Shown here in pieces: positions 8,663 to 17,403 of a stretch of DNA of 58,501 nt. The DNA lies in assembly GCA_949155905.1 (NCBI GenBank), contig CASCWU010000009.1:1-58501 (forward strand). Reading direction: 5' to 3'. Under the pieces are notes generated by a model. The model searched no databases. It worked only from the letters and a program-made list of their open reading frames with translations, and was not told the origin of the DNA. Made by a program: the position numbers and the translations under genes. The DNA is from an uncultured Lachnospiraceae bacterium (lineage in GTDB: Bacteria; Bacillota; Clostridia; Lachnospirales; Lachnospiraceae). Every line of letters starts with the position of its first letter. Position 1 is the stretch's first letter.

Positions 8663-9937
8663 ATGAAACGAAAAAAACTTTATCGTAGTATGTTAATCGT
8701 GGCTTTTTTGCTGACCTTGGCAGGAATGTTTGTCTACTATATCAACTATATCAACAACAGCCTGCCGGAACATATTCATATCCTTGTAAACAGCGAGGAA
8801 GAATTTGACTTTTCTCTTCCCTTTACCGGAGAGGCGGACGTTACACAGGTAGGAGCGGTAAACCTGAATCAGAAGCTTGTAGAGGGAGAGAACATTCATA
8901 TGGACTTCAGCCAGCCCTTTACGATCAAAGCCGACCAAACAGGAGATGTAAAGATTGCGCTTCGTTTGTTTGGAATTATTCCGCTTCGGGAAGTCAGTAT
9001 GAAGGTCGTGGAGGAGCAGGAGGTCGTACCATGCGGAATAACCGTAGGGATCTATGTGGAAACAGACGGACTGCTTGTGCTGGGAACCGGTGAGGTGACA
9101 GACCGGGAGGGCAAGGTGCAGGAGCCAGCCTTAAATATTGTCAAATCCGGGGATTATATCCTTTCCGCCAACGAAACGGCCGTTACGACGACGAGAGAGC
9201 TGCAAAAGGCGATAGAAGGCTGTGAGGGGGAGGATGTGGTACTCCTGATTCGGAGGAACGGAGAGGAAAGCGAGGTGCGCATTCACCCGATAGAGGATGC
9301 ACAGGGAGCATATAAAGCCGGAATCTGGGTCAGGGACAGCACGCAGGGAATTGGAACGCTGACCTTTTTGGATATGCGGGAGCGTTATGGAGCGCTGGGG
9401 CATGGGATTACCGACGTCGATACCGGACTGCTGATGGAAATTGAAAAGGGCTACCTGTACCGCGCTAATGTGCTGACGATTACCAAGGGTGTGCCGGGGA
9501 CGCCGGGAGAGCTGGTAGGTGTGATAAACAAATCCGAGGATGCCAGGCTGGGGCTGATTGAAAGCAATACCAATCATGGGATTAACGGAAGCCTTACCGC
9601 AGCGGCAGTTTCTGAACTATGGAGCGAATCGGTTCCTACCGGACTCCGTCAGGATGTCAAGCTTGGAACTGCCTGGGTTCGTTCCTGTATTTCCGGTCAG
9701 CCGGAGGATTATGAAATTGAAATCGAACAGATCGAAAACGGCAGACTGGAAAGCGGGAGGGGGATGGTAATCCGTATTACAGACGAACGGCTTTTAGAAC
9801 TGACGGGAGGAATCGTCCAGGGAATGAGCGGAAGCCCGATTTTACAGGACGGAAAGCTGATTGGAGCGGTGACACATGTTTTTGTCAAGGATTCTACGAG
9901 AGGTTACGCTACGTTTATAGAAACGATGTTGGAATAG
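8663..9937 (+). CDS. spoIVB: SpoIVB serine peptidase (stage IV sporulation protein B)
   Basis: A 424-residue S55 family peptidase. In Bacillus it is made in the forespore and triggers SpoIVF-dependent activation of sigma-K in the mother cell. Residues 9-28 form a single N-terminal membrane segment, a PDZ domain spans about 120-210, and the peptidase domain follows. H248 (in LGHGITD), D374 (in RITDE) and S389 (in QGMSGSP) have nearly the same spacing as the H-D-S triad known from B. subtilis SpoIVB. Start ATG 8663 has AAAGG upstream. It directly precedes spo0A, as in most endospore formers. Confidence 0.95.
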   Translation: MKRKKLYRSMLIVAFLLTLAGMFVYYINYINNSLPEHIHILVNSEEEFDFSLPFTGEADVTQVGAVNLNQKLVEGENIHMDFSQPFTIKADQTGDVKIALRLFGIIPLREVSMKVVEEQEVVPCGITVGIYVETDGLLVLGTGEVTDREGKVQEPALNIVKSGDYILSANETAVTTTRELQKAIEGCEGEDVVLLIRRNGEESEVRIHPIEDAQGAYKAGIWVRDSTQGIGTLTFLDMRERYGALGHGITDVDTGLLMEIEKGYLYRANVLTITKGVPGTPGELVGVINKSEDARLGLIESNTNHGINGSLTAAAVSELWSESVPTGLRQDVKLGTAWVRSCISGQPEDYEIEIEQIENGRLESGRGMVIRITDERLLELTGGIVQGMSGSPILQDGKLIGAVTHVFVKDSTRGYATFIETMLE

Positions 9938-9958
9938 AATATATAAAAATAAAAAATA

Positions 9959-9965
9959 TGTCGAA
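9959..9965 (+). promoter_or_regulatory. 0A box upstream of spo0A
   Basis: TGTCGAA matches the Spo0A-phosphate binding consensus exactly. It lies 18 bp upstream of the -35 element of the candidate spo0A promoter, a position consistent with autoregulation. Confidence 0.7.
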
Positions 9966-9983
9966 TTCTGCGCTAAAAAGCTC

Positions 9984-10015
9984 TTGATTTTATGTAAAAA
10001 AATGGGTATTATAAT
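9984..10015 (+). promoter_or_regulatory. Candidate sigma-A promoter of spo0A
   Basis: TTGATT (9984-9989), 17 bp, then TATTAT (10007-10012), overlapped by a perfect TATAAT at 10010-10015. Transcription would start near 10020, giving a leader of about 130 nt. No clear sigma-H promoter was recognised. Confidence 0.6.
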
Positions 10016-10048
10016 AGGGAACTGTCACGGAGGGGAGGGAGCGTTTGT

Positions 10049-10113
10049 CGTCTCTTTCGGGACAACCTGTCCAGAGAGGCGCCCCTGTCTGGCGGGAGCC
10101 GGGGATTTCCGGC
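10049..10113 (+). promoter_or_regulatory. Structured 5' leader of spo0A (two stem-loops)
   Basis: The first stem-loop pairs TCTCT (10051-10055) with AGAGA (10073-10077), enclosing GGACA-ACC-TGTCC. The second pairs GCCGG (10098-10102) with CCGGC (10109-10113). Both are in the leader upstream of the ribosome binding site. No known riboswitch class was recognised. Confidence 0.5.
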
Positions 10114-10151
10114 GGATGGAACTTAAAATAAGGAAGGGGGATGATGGGGGT

Positions 10152-10958
10152 ATGGGTAAAATAAGCGTAGCCATCATTGATGATAATGAAAGAATTTGCA
10201 GCCTCCTGGAAGATATTTTGAAGCCGGAAAACGACATGGAAGTGGTTGGCAAGGCGGTAGACGGGATGCAGGGGATGGATTTGATCCGGGAGAAGGAGCC
10301 GGACGTCGTACTGTTGGATCTGGTGATGCCCAAATTAGATGGTCTGGGAGTGCTAGAGCGCGCGCATACGGAAAAGTTAAAAAAGCGTCCGGCCTTTATC
10401 GTCCTGTCTGCGATTGGACAGGAAGGGATTACCGAGCAGGCCTTTGAGCTGGGAGCCAATTATTATGTAATGAAGCCGTTTGACAATGCCGGAGTGATCA
10501 GCCGCATTCGGCGGGTAAACGGAGAGTCGCCGTTTCAGGTGAAAAATTTTGATCCGAACAGCCGGATTGTTCTGCCGGACAGCAATCAGACCTATTTAGA
10601 ACGGAACCTGGAGTCAGATGTGACGGATATGATACATGAAATCGGAGTTCCGGCTCATATCAAGGGCTATCAGTATTTGCGGGATGCGATTATGATGGCG
10701 GTAGAGGACAATGAAATGCTTGGCTCTATTACCAAGGTGCTGTATCCCTCGATTGCCAAAAAGCACCGTACGACGCCGAGCCGCGTAGAACGGGCGATCC
10801 GCCATGCGATAGAGGTCGCCTGGAGCCGGGGCAAGATGGATACGATAGACGAGCTGTTCGGCTATACGGTAAGCAACGGAAAAGGAAAGCCGACCAATTC
10901 CGAATTTGTAGCCCTGATAGCCGATAAGATCCGGCTGGAATATAAAATGAGGATTTAG
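10152..10958 (+). CDS. spo0A: Sporulation master regulator Spo0A
   Basis: A 268-residue response regulator that commits the cell to sporulation when phosphorylated. The receiver domain has D10/D11, phospho-acceptor D56 (LLDLVMP) and K108 (YVMKPF), the same numbering as B. subtilis Spo0A. The C-terminal DNA-binding domain contains the highly conserved [18 protein letters not shown]. The frame is open upstream to 9984, but ATG 10152 follows AAGGGGG (10134-10140) and gives the typical [12 protein letters not shown] start. The upstream 0A box suggests autoregulation. An intact Spo0A together with SpoIVB indicates a spore former. Confidence 0.97.
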   Translation: MGKISVAIIDDNERICSLLEDILKPENDMEVVGKAVDGMQGMDLIREKEPDVVLLDLVMPKLDGLGVLERAHTEKLKKRPAFIVLSAIGQEGITEQAFELGANYYVMKPFDNAGVISRIRRVNGESPFQVKNFDPNSRIVLPDSNQTYLERNLESDVTDMIHEIGVPAHIKGYQYLRDAIMMAVEDNEMLGSITKVLYPSIAKKHRTTPSRVERAIRHAIEVAWSRGKMDTIDELFGYTVSNGKGKPTNSEFVALIADKIRLEYKMRI

Positions 10959-10986
10959 AAGTTCAAGCTTTTCCTGAACTTGGCAC

Positions 10987-11046
10987 TTGACAAATTGGTT
11001 TAATGGTGTTAAACTCAAAATATAAAGAGTTTAATGCCATTAAACC
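10987..11046 (+). promoter_or_regulatory. Promoter with two perfect repressor operators upstream of the BlaI-type gene
   Basis: TTGACA (10987-10992), 17 bp, then TAAACT (11010-11015) forms a promoter. Two identical-architecture dyads overlap and follow it: GTTTAA-N5-TTAAAC at 10998-11014 and again at 11029-11045, centres 31 bp apart. The two arms also pair with each other (18 of 20). This is the arrangement expected for an autoregulated BlaI/MecI-type dimeric repressor. Confidence 0.75.
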
Positions 11047-11070
11047 ATTTTTTCTTTGCAGGAGGTTCAG

Positions 11071-11433
11071 ATGGAGGATTATAAGTTAGGAACTATGGAA
11101 CTGCGCTTTGCAGAATTGATTTGGGAGCATGCACCGGTTGCCTCGGGGGAACTGGTCAAGCTATGTGAAAAGGAGCTGTCCTGGAAAAAATCGACTACCT
11201 ACACGATGCTTCGACGGCTATGTCAAAGGGGGATTTTTGAAAATCAGGACGGAACGGTACGTGTGCTTCAGACAAAGGAGGAGTTTCAGGCGGGACTATC
11301 CGAGCAATTTGTAGAAGAGTCCTTCGGAGGCTCCCTTCCCGGCTTCCTCGCCGCCTTTACCACCCGGAAAAAACTCTCCGATCAGGAGGTAGAGGAGCTG
11401 CGGCGGCTGATAGAAGAAAACCGCAGGCGATGA
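11071..11433 (+). CDS. BlaI/MecI/CopY-family transcriptional repressor
   Basis: A 120-residue winged-helix repressor of the PF03965 family. The N-terminal DNA-binding domain (about 1-75) contains LGTMELRFAELIWEH and SWKKSTTYTMLRRLCQRG, matching the BlaI helix-turn-helix. The C-terminal part (about 80-120) is the dimerisation region, which the family partner protease normally cleaves or inactivates. Start ATG 11071 has AGGAGG five bases upstream; the upstream in-frame TTG is disfavoured. The operators overlapping its promoter suggest autorepression. The M56 sensor protease gene lies 135 bp downstream, the usual two-gene signalling pair. Confidence 0.92.
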   Translation: MEDYKLGTMELRFAELIWEHAPVASGELVKLCEKELSWKKSTTYTMLRRLCQRGIFENQDGTVRVLQTKEEFQAGLSEQFVEESFGGSLPGFLAAFTTRKKLSDQEVEELRRLIEENRRR

Positions 11434-11568
11434 AGCGGGACTCAAACAGCTTCGGAACGAAAGCACCCCTGGGAGAAAATCCTGACGCATCTTTTTGCAG
11501 CAGTATTTCCTCCCCTGTAAAGGGGTGCTGAAGAGAAGAAGCGGAACTCAAAATAGGAGGATGTGTGT

Positions 11569-14040
11569 ATGGATAGAGTGTTACTAGGGTTATTGGATAT
11601 GAGTATTACAGCGGGTTTTGCGATTTTATGTATTTTGCCGGCCAGGTGGCTGTTAAGGAGATCGCCTAAGGTGTTTTCCTATGCGCTTTGGGCAGTGGTG
11701 CTGTTTCGGCTGCTTTGTCCGGTAACTATTTCCAGCTCCTTTTCTCTTTTGGGTGTGTTCCGTGCGCCGTTAGAGGCTGTCTGGGGCAGCGGACAGTCGG
11801 GAACTCTGTCTGAGGGAAGTTCTGACACAGGGCTTGACGGGCTGAATGCGGGAAAGGGAGAGGTAGCGGAAATCGGTGTTTTTCCCTCCGAACATGATAT
11901 AAAAAGAAGCGAAAAGGGCGATGGCTATGCAGAATATCAGAAGAACGGTTCAAAACCGGCAGAGGGAACCAATGGAAGCAACGCCCTTTCCGGGCAGACG
12001 ATAAAAATTTTAACCGGGCTTTGGTTGGCCGGAGTGGGAGGCATGCTTTTTTACAGCCTGCTGTCTGTCTGGCGGCTGCGCCGCCGTCTGGTCGGAGCGG
12101 TTTTACTGCGGGATACTATCTGGCTGGCAGACAGGATTGCTGCTCCGTTTGTCATTGGTGTAATCCGTCCGCGGATTTATCTTCCGTCTACCTTATCCGT
12201 GGGGGAGCAGGGCTATATTTTGATGCACGAGCAGACACATATCCGGCGAAAGGATTATCTGATAAAGCCGTTGGCATTTCTGGCGCTGTGCCTGCATTGG
12301 TTCAATCCGCTCGTCTGGCTGGCCTTTTTCCTGGCGGTACGGGATATGGAAATGTCGTGCGATGAAAGTGTCCTGCGTCAGATGGGAGAGGACATCCGGT
12401 GCGAGTATTCTACCTCACTGCTGAATCTGACAGTGGGCAGACAAAGCCTTTTTGGGGGCGGGACGTCTTTGTTGGCACCGACGCCGCTGGCTTTTGGAGA
12501 AGGAGATACCAAGGCGAGAATCCGTAATATTTTATCCTTTCAAAAACCTGCCGTCTGGCTGTTAGCGGCCTCCTGTGTGATAGTGGCAGCGTTAGGGATC
12601 GGGCTGTTTTGTAATCCAAAGCAGGCGGAAAGCAAGGAGGACAATTCCTCTGTTCAGATAGAAGGAAATGTACTGACGGAAGAAACTATGGCAGGAGAAA
12701 AGTTTGTGGCGGAGAATTCCTGTCTCTGGCTGCGGACAGACGGCAACTTTGAATTCAACCGCCATATCGCGACCAGCTACAATCCGCGTGGAACCTGGTC
12801 AGTAGAAGGGGAGGAGCTAAGGCTTACAGGCTTCCAGGAGGGAGAGGAGTTTCTGTTCCATATCAAGGAGGATGCGCTGGTCTTTGCCGAAGGAACGGAT
12901 CTGGTGGAAAAGGGGACGATTTACCGGAAGTCAGAGGAGGATAAATGGGCGCTTCGTCCGATGATTTTCGTAAACGGAGTGTTGTATCTGGATACGAATC
13001 AGCCGATTCCGGTAGAAATGGAGGAATCTGCTATTTTAGGAACGGTGATAGAAAGCGTAGCCTGCTGGGAACGGCCTTGGCAGGAGGGATGGACGAATTG
13101 CGGCATGGTCGGAAGTCCTTATGCGTATTATGAGGATGGGGTAGTGGTATGCTACGATCACGAGTGGTACTTTTTTGAGCCAAATCAGGAAACAGAGGAG
13201 CCGGCTCCAGATACAGAGGCTTTTTCCGTTGATTTACAGGAGATAGACGAACAGACGGCATGGCCGGAAGGATCAGCAAAATCTTCCGAACCGATGTGGG
13301 TGCCGACGGAAGAGGAAGCGCTTTATATGGCACTTATCGGCCACAATAGAGAGTTGTCGGAGACAATCGAGAAGGAAGCGCCGATCTGCACTGCCTCCTG
13401 GATAACAATAGGAAAAGGAACGTCCGGAACGCCAGGAGAGGAACCAGAGACGATAACCTATTACCTGATCGGAAGGCTTCAAAAATTTGAAAAGCAGGAG
13501 CCGGATGATTCACAATTTCCAGCATGGGCCAGCAGACCGGATGGCGATCATTATGTGATTCCAGGCAGCCAGACGTTAGTATGGGCGCGTGTCAGCCTCG
13601 AAAAGAGGGAGGATATCTATCAGAACATCTTTTACCGCGATACCGATTACTGGCAGATCGTGGCGGGTGAAGCTGCCATAGAGGGAATGAAAGAGAAGTT
13701 TCCAAAAGAGATCTGGCAGGAGGCGCTCCGCTATGAAGGGTATCAGCTTGCCTTGGCGCAGGAATGTTATGCTCAGGCGATCCGCGCTGCCGGAATGGAG
13801 GGCGATGTCCAGAAAAGAATCGATCAGCTTTTGAATGAAGTGATGTCCTCTCCGGCGGAATCCTCCAATCCGGGCGATTATCTGGAGGCACATCCCGCAG
13901 AGGTAGAGGAACTGCTTTCCTATGGGGAATATACAAGGCAATATGCTACAGACTGCCTGGAAGCAGAGGAAGCTACCAGCCTGCGCGGAATTTTGCTAGA
14001 GTGGCTGTTAGAAAAGCTGGAGGAGATAAGAGGGGCTTGA
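11569..14040 (+). CDS. M56 family (BlaR1-like) membrane metalloprotease with novel sensor region
   Basis: An 823-residue membrane protein. The N-terminal half (about 1-345) is the M56 module: hydrophobic segments near 10-25, 38-60, 148-168 and 235-258, zinc motif HEQTH (H220, E221, H224) with a downstream MEMSCDES, and a last membrane segment near 325-347. In the family this protease senses an outside signal and relieves BlaI repression. The remaining 475 residues are extracellular by topology. They include a lipocalin-like beta segment (about 360-450) and acidic unique sequence, with no SxxK/SxN/KTG penicillin-binding motifs, so beta-lactam sensing is unlikely. ATG 11569 follows AGGAGG by eight bases. 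The inducing signal is unknown. Confidence 0.85.
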   Translation: MDRVLLGLLDMSITAGFAILCILPARWLLRRSPKVFSYALWAVVLFRLLCPVTISSSFSLLGVFRAPLEAVWGSGQSGTLSEGSSDTGLDGLNAGKGEVAEIGVFPSEHDIKRSEKGDGYAEYQKNGSKPAEGTNGSNALSGQTIKILTGLWLAGVGGMLFYSLLSVWRLRRRLVGAVLLRDTIWLADRIAAPFVIGVIRPRIYLPSTLSVGEQGYILMHEQTHIRRKDYLIKPLAFLALCLHWFNPLVWLAFFLAVRDMEMSCDESVLRQMGEDIRCEYSTSLLNLTVGRQSLFGGGTSLLAPTPLAFGEGDTKARIRNILSFQKPAVWLLAASCVIVAALGIGLFCNPKQAESKEDNSSVQIEGNVLTEETMAGEKFVAENSCLWLRTDGNFEFNRHIATSYNPRGTWSVEGEELRLTGFQEGEEFLFHIKEDALVFAEGTDLVEKGTIYRKSEEDKWALRPMIFVNGVLYLDTNQPIPVEMEESAILGTVIESVACWERPWQEGWTNCGMVGSPYAYYEDGVVVCYDHEWYFFEPNQETEEPAPDTEAFSVDLQEIDEQTAWPEGSAKSSEPMWVPTEEEALYMALIGHNRELSETIEKEAPICTASWITIGKGTSGTPGEEPETITYYLIGRLQKFEKQEPDDSQFPAWASRPDGDHYVIPGSQTLVWARVSLEKREDIYQNIFYRDTDYWQIVAGEAAIEGMKEKFPKEIWQEALRYEGYQLALAQECYAQAIRAAGMEGDVQKRIDQLLNEVMSSPAESSNPGDYLEAHPAEVEELLSYGEYTRQYATDCLEAEEATSLRGILLEWLLEKLEEIRGA

Positions 14041-14124
14041 TATCACCTTATTACGTTTGAATCATAGAAAGATAGAAAGAAAGGCTTTTCTTTTCCAATA
14101 AAAACTGATATACTGTTTCTGAAA

Positions 14125-14218
14125 GAACGGCGGATTTCATCCGCCGTTCCGGCCTGCCAGATGCGAGCGGCGCCGTTTTGGCGTTCTCTATACAGGATGG
14201 AGGCAGCAGGCCGAGAAC
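14125..14218 (+). promoter_or_regulatory. Overlapping alternative hairpins upstream of the M16 peptidase
   Basis: GAACGGCGGAT (14125-14135) and ATCCGCCGTTC (14139-14149) form a perfect 11-bp hairpin with a 3-base loop. Its last four bases also start a second stem: GTTCCGGCCTGC (14146-14157) pairs with GCAGGCCGAGAAC (14206-14218) with one bulge. The two structures compete for GTTC. No T run follows the first hairpin, so it is not a standard terminator. Confidence 0.55.
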
Positions 14219-14243
14219 TATGCTAGGATGATGAGGTGACAGT

Positions 14244-15512
14244 ATGATCAAGGTAAAAGAACTGTCTAATGGAATTCCAGTGGTCATGGAGCGTATGGAG
14301 TATTTAAAGACCGTTTCTCTGGGTGTTTGGGTACGGGTTGGCTCAGCCTTTGAAACACCGGAAACGAACGGAATGTCGCATATGCTAGAGCATATGGTAT
14401 TTAAGGGGACAGAACGCAGGAGTGCAAAGGAGCTGGCAGATGAGATGGCGGTCATAGGGGGAAATTTGAACGCCTGCACCTGCAAGGAATATACCTCTTT
14501 TTATCTCACTACGCTGGAGGAGCATTTACCGCAGGCAGCAGATCTGCTTGGCGATATGCTGCAAAATTCCCGCTTTGATGCAGAGGACTTTGTCCGGGAA
14601 AAGAGCGTGGTGTTAGAGGAGATCATGATGTATGAGGATTCTCCGGAAGATTTGGTGCATGAGATGCTTCAGAAAACAGTTTGGAAGGATCACCCGTTGG
14701 GGTATCAGATATCGGGAGACGTCGACCAGGTGGCTTCCTTTACCAGAGAGGAATTGCTGCGCTTTTATACGACGCATTATGTAGCAGAAAATATGTTGAT
14801 TTCGGTTGCGGGACGGTTTGAGGAAGAGGAGCTGATCGCATACTGTGAGGAAGCGTTTGGCGGCCTCCCGAAAGGAAGCAACCGCTATTTTCTCTCAACA
14901 CCCGATTATGTCCGTTCTTTTTATTGTCAGGAAAAGGACATTGAGCAGATCCATTTGAATCTGGCCTTTCCGGGGCCGACGATGAATGCAGAAGCAAAAT
15001 ATGCGGTTTCCGTGGCGAATGAGGTATTAGGAGGAAGCGATAATTCCCGCTTGTTTCAGCGGATTCGTGAGGAAATGGGCATGACCTATTCGATTTTTTC
15101 CTATGCCTGTCCTTATTTGAGAGCCGGGCTGACGCATATTGATGTTATCTTGAATCCGCAGAACCTGGAGGCTGTTTTTGACGGGATTTTAGAGGTGATC
15201 AAGGAATACCGCTGCAACGGAATGTCGGAGGAGGAGTTGCTTCTCACGAAGGAGCAAATCAAAACCGAGCTGCTGATTGCAAGCGAAAGCACGAGGAGCC
15301 GGATGGAGAGCAACGGAAAGGCGATGCTCTACCGAGGGGAGCCAGTGCCGCTTTCCGAGACGATAGAGCGGATTACGCAGGTGGATCAGGAAGCCGTGAT
15401 TCACAGTGTTCAGGAGTACTATAACTTAGGGCAGATGAGCATTTCCCTCGTCGGCAATACCGAGACACCGGGAAAGGAGCATTTGGAATCGTTTATTCCG
15501 CACCGAAGGTAA
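14244..15512 (+). CDS. M16 family zinc peptidase (YmxG/MlpA-like)
   Basis: A 422-residue insulinase-family metallopeptidase. The inverted zinc motif HMLEH (H46, E49, H50) with the downstream glutamates in VVLEEI (about E125/E126) completes the M16 active site. The inactive-type C-terminal half follows (about 190-420), with RIREEMGMTYSIFSY. Length fits the single-chain bacterial M16B class seen in Firmicutes, cytoplasmic with no signal peptide. It starts at ATG 14244 behind a GATGAGGTG-type site. It is followed by a clear terminator, so it appears to be transcribed alone from the hairpin-rich leader. Substrate unknown. Confidence 0.92.
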   Translation: MIKVKELSNGIPVVMERMEYLKTVSLGVWVRVGSAFETPETNGMSHMLEHMVFKGTERRSAKELADEMAVIGGNLNACTCKEYTSFYLTTLEEHLPQAADLLGDMLQNSRFDAEDFVREKSVVLEEIMMYEDSPEDLVHEMLQKTVWKDHPLGYQISGDVDQVASFTREELLRFYTTHYVAENMLISVAGRFEEEELIAYCEEAFGGLPKGSNRYFLSTPDYVRSFYCQEKDIEQIHLNLAFPGPTMNAEAKYAVSVANEVLGGSDNSRLFQRIREEMGMTYSIFSYACPYLRAGLTHIDVILNPQNLEAVFDGILEVIKEYRCNGMSEEELLLTKEQIKTELLIASESTRSRMESNGKAMLYRGEPVPLSETIERITQVDQEAVIHSVQEYYNLGQMSISLVGNTETPGKEHLESFIPHRR

Positions 15513-15535
15513 ACATATTCTGTTGAATAAAAAAG

Positions 15536-15597
15536 AAAAATCTCCATAAACTAACCAGAGTGTAAACGGCTGGGAAGGTTTGAGGGGATTTTTTTTG
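15536..15597 (+). terminator. Long-stem terminator after the M16 peptidase gene
   Basis: AAAAATCTCC (15536-15545) pairs with GGGGATTTTT (15584-15593) with one wobble, extended inside by AAAC and GTTT stretches. Eight T residues follow the G tract. Confidence 0.8.
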
Positions 15598-15716
15598 TTT
15601 AAAAGGAAAGCTCTAAGAACGCCAGTGACGTTCTGGAACGTAAAGAAAATCATGTGAGATACCAATCCGAACGTTAGGAAGCAGCAGATGGAACCGGGAG
15701 AAAGGAGCTGACAGGA

Positions 15717-16724
15717 ATGTATAAGGTGTGCCTGTATGATGCCAAGCCTTACGATTGCCTGTTTTTTGACCAGATGGCAGAGGAATATGGGGTAGAGCTG
15801 GCGTATTTTGAAAACAAGCTGACGGAGCGGACGGCGGTGATGGCCAGAGGCTATGAGGTGGTTGTGGCGTTTGTCAACGATGTATTGAATCGGGCTGTGA
15901 TCGAACAGCTCACAGAGGAAGGGGTAAAGCTCATTGCTATGCGTTGTTCCGGATATAACAACGTAGATCTGGAGGCGGCAGACGGACGGATTCCGGTCGT
16001 GCGTGTCCCGGCGTATTCGCCCTATGCGGTAGCGGAGCATACGATGGGGATGCTGCTGTGCCTAAACAGGAAGCTGCACCGCGCTTATAACCGGACAAGA
16101 GAATATAACTTCAGCTTAAATGGGCTGATGGGCTTTGATCTGCGTGGGAAAACGATGGGGATAGTCGGAACCGGAAAAATCGGTCAGGCATTTATCGAGG
16201 TCTGCTCGGGCTTTGGTATGAAGCTGTTGGCCTATGACGTATATCCAAACACAGAATTGCCGGTGGAGTATACAGATTATTACGATTTATGTACGAGAGC
16301 AGATATCATTTCCCTGCATTGTCCGCTGACGAGGGAATCGTATCATCTGGTAGATGAGCGGGCGATCCGTCTGATGAAGGACGGTGTGATCATTCTCAAT
16401 ACCTCCAGAGGAGCCTTGATTGACAGTGAGGATTTGCTGGAGCATTTAAAAACCGGAAAGATCGGTGCGGCAGGATTGGATGTGTACGAGGAGGAAACGG
16501 AGCTGTTTTATGAGGATTATTCCGATACGATTGTTCAGGATGATGTACTGGCCAGGCTGATTTCGCTGCCAAATGTGCTAGTGACGTCCCATCAGGCATT
16601 TTTGACCAGAGAAGCGTTAGAGAATATTGCAGAGACAACCCTTTCTAATATTCAGAACTTTTTAAAAGAAGGAGTGCTGCAAAACCAGGTGACATTCACA
16701 CCAAGAGAGGCTTCCGGCATATAA
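15717..16724 (+). CDS. ldhA: D-lactate dehydrogenase (LdhA-type)
   Basis: A 335-residue NAD-dependent 2-hydroxyacid dehydrogenase that reduces pyruvate to D-lactate in fermentation. The nucleotide-binding motif is GIVGTGKIGQ (about 143-152). The catalytic Arg lies in LNTSRGALID, Glu in GLDVYEEE and His in TSHQAFLT. The segment after the catalytic Glu (ETELFYEDYSD, then IVQDDVLARL) is characteristic of fermentative LdhA rather than of 3-phosphoglycerate or glycerate dehydrogenases. Start ATG 15717 follows AAAGGAG. A small hairpin (AGAACG 15616-15621 with CGTTCT 15629-15634) lies in its leader. It is followed closely by the amidase-domain gene. Confidence 0.92.
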   Translation: MYKVCLYDAKPYDCLFFDQMAEEYGVELAYFENKLTERTAVMARGYEVVVAFVNDVLNRAVIEQLTEEGVKLIAMRCSGYNNVDLEAADGRIPVVRVPAYSPYAVAEHTMGMLLCLNRKLHRAYNRTREYNFSLNGLMGFDLRGKTMGIVGTGKIGQAFIEVCSGFGMKLLAYDVYPNTELPVEYTDYYDLCTRADIISLHCPLTRESYHLVDERAIRLMKDGVIILNTSRGALIDSEDLLEHLKTGKIGAAGLDVYEEETELFYEDYSDTIVQDDVLARLISLPNVLVTSHQAFLTREALENIAETTLSNIQNFLKEGVLQNQVTFTPREASGI

Positions 16725-16757
16725 TTGAAGAAAGAGTGAAAAAAAGGGAGCTTGTTT

Positions 16758-17306
16758 ATGATAGTAGAACCCTATCACAGAGAACGTGCAGTGGCCTATG
16801 CCCGGAAATGGGCGTATGGGAGGAATCCTCTTTTCCCGAATTTTGCCGGAATCGGGGGAGACTGTACGAATTTTATTTCCCAATGTGTTTATGCCGGGTG
16901 CTGTACGATGAACTTTTCTCCGGTATTGGGCTGGTATTATATTTCCTTAAATGACCGTGCGCCGGCCTGGAGCGGAGTGGAATTTTTCTTTTGGTTTCTG
17001 ACGCAAAACCAGGGTCCTGGTCCGTTTGGAAGAGAAGTGGGCGCGGGGGAACTTTCGATTGGTGACGTGATTCAGCTTGGCAGAGAGGAAGGAGATTTTT
17101 ACCATACTCTGCTCGTCACCGGCTATGCAGAGGGAAGCTATTTGGTAGCTGCCCATACGGACGATTCATTAAACCGAAGGCTGGACAGCTATTCGTATAG
17201 CCGTATCCGTTTCCTGCATATCGACGGAATCCGTGTGGCGATGCCGGATACCGGAGCCTGCTTTGAAAATGTGCTGGCAGGAAGACAGATAGGCGGAGAG
17301 TTATAG
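16758..17306 (+). CDS. Amidase-domain (Amidase_6, NlpC/P60-like) protein
   Basis: A 182-residue small protein. The motif GGDCTNFISQC places the likely nucleophile at C36. H116 in GDFYHTLLVTG and the later AAHTDDS fit the Cys-His arrangement of the putative amidase domain family PF12671, related to NlpC/P60 peptidases. No signal peptide or membrane segment is present, so it is probably cytoplasmic or exported by an unusual route; sporulation or wall-associated roles are known for relatives. ATG 16758 has AGGGAG seven bases upstream; TTG 16752 is the less likely alternative. It lies 33 bp after ldhA on the same strand. Confidence 0.8.
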   Translation: MIVEPYHRERAVAYARKWAYGRNPLFPNFAGIGGDCTNFISQCVYAGCCTMNFSPVLGWYYISLNDRAPAWSGVEFFFWFLTQNQGPGPFGREVGAGELSIGDVIQLGREEGDFYHTLLVTGYAEGSYLVAAHTDDSLNRRLDSYSYSRIRFLHIDGIRVAMPDTGACFENVLAGRQIGGEL

Positions 17307-17403
17307 AAAAAATTCAGGTATGATACACGCTATGCGTATAGAGGAGACGGTTGTTGTCGCAAGCGTGCTTTGGTGCAGGAATTCTACAAAGTGGCATTCT
17401 TTT

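Noticed and set aside
9984..10151. Upstream extension of the spo0A frame beginning at TTG 9984
   Set aside because: The TTG is the -35 box of the candidate promoter, and Spo0A proteins start at the equivalent of [12 protein letters not shown] (ATG 10152).
15426..16040. Minus-strand 204-codon frame opposite the M16 peptidase end and ldhA
   Set aside because: It spans a terminator and two real genes on the other strand and has no protein-like motif.
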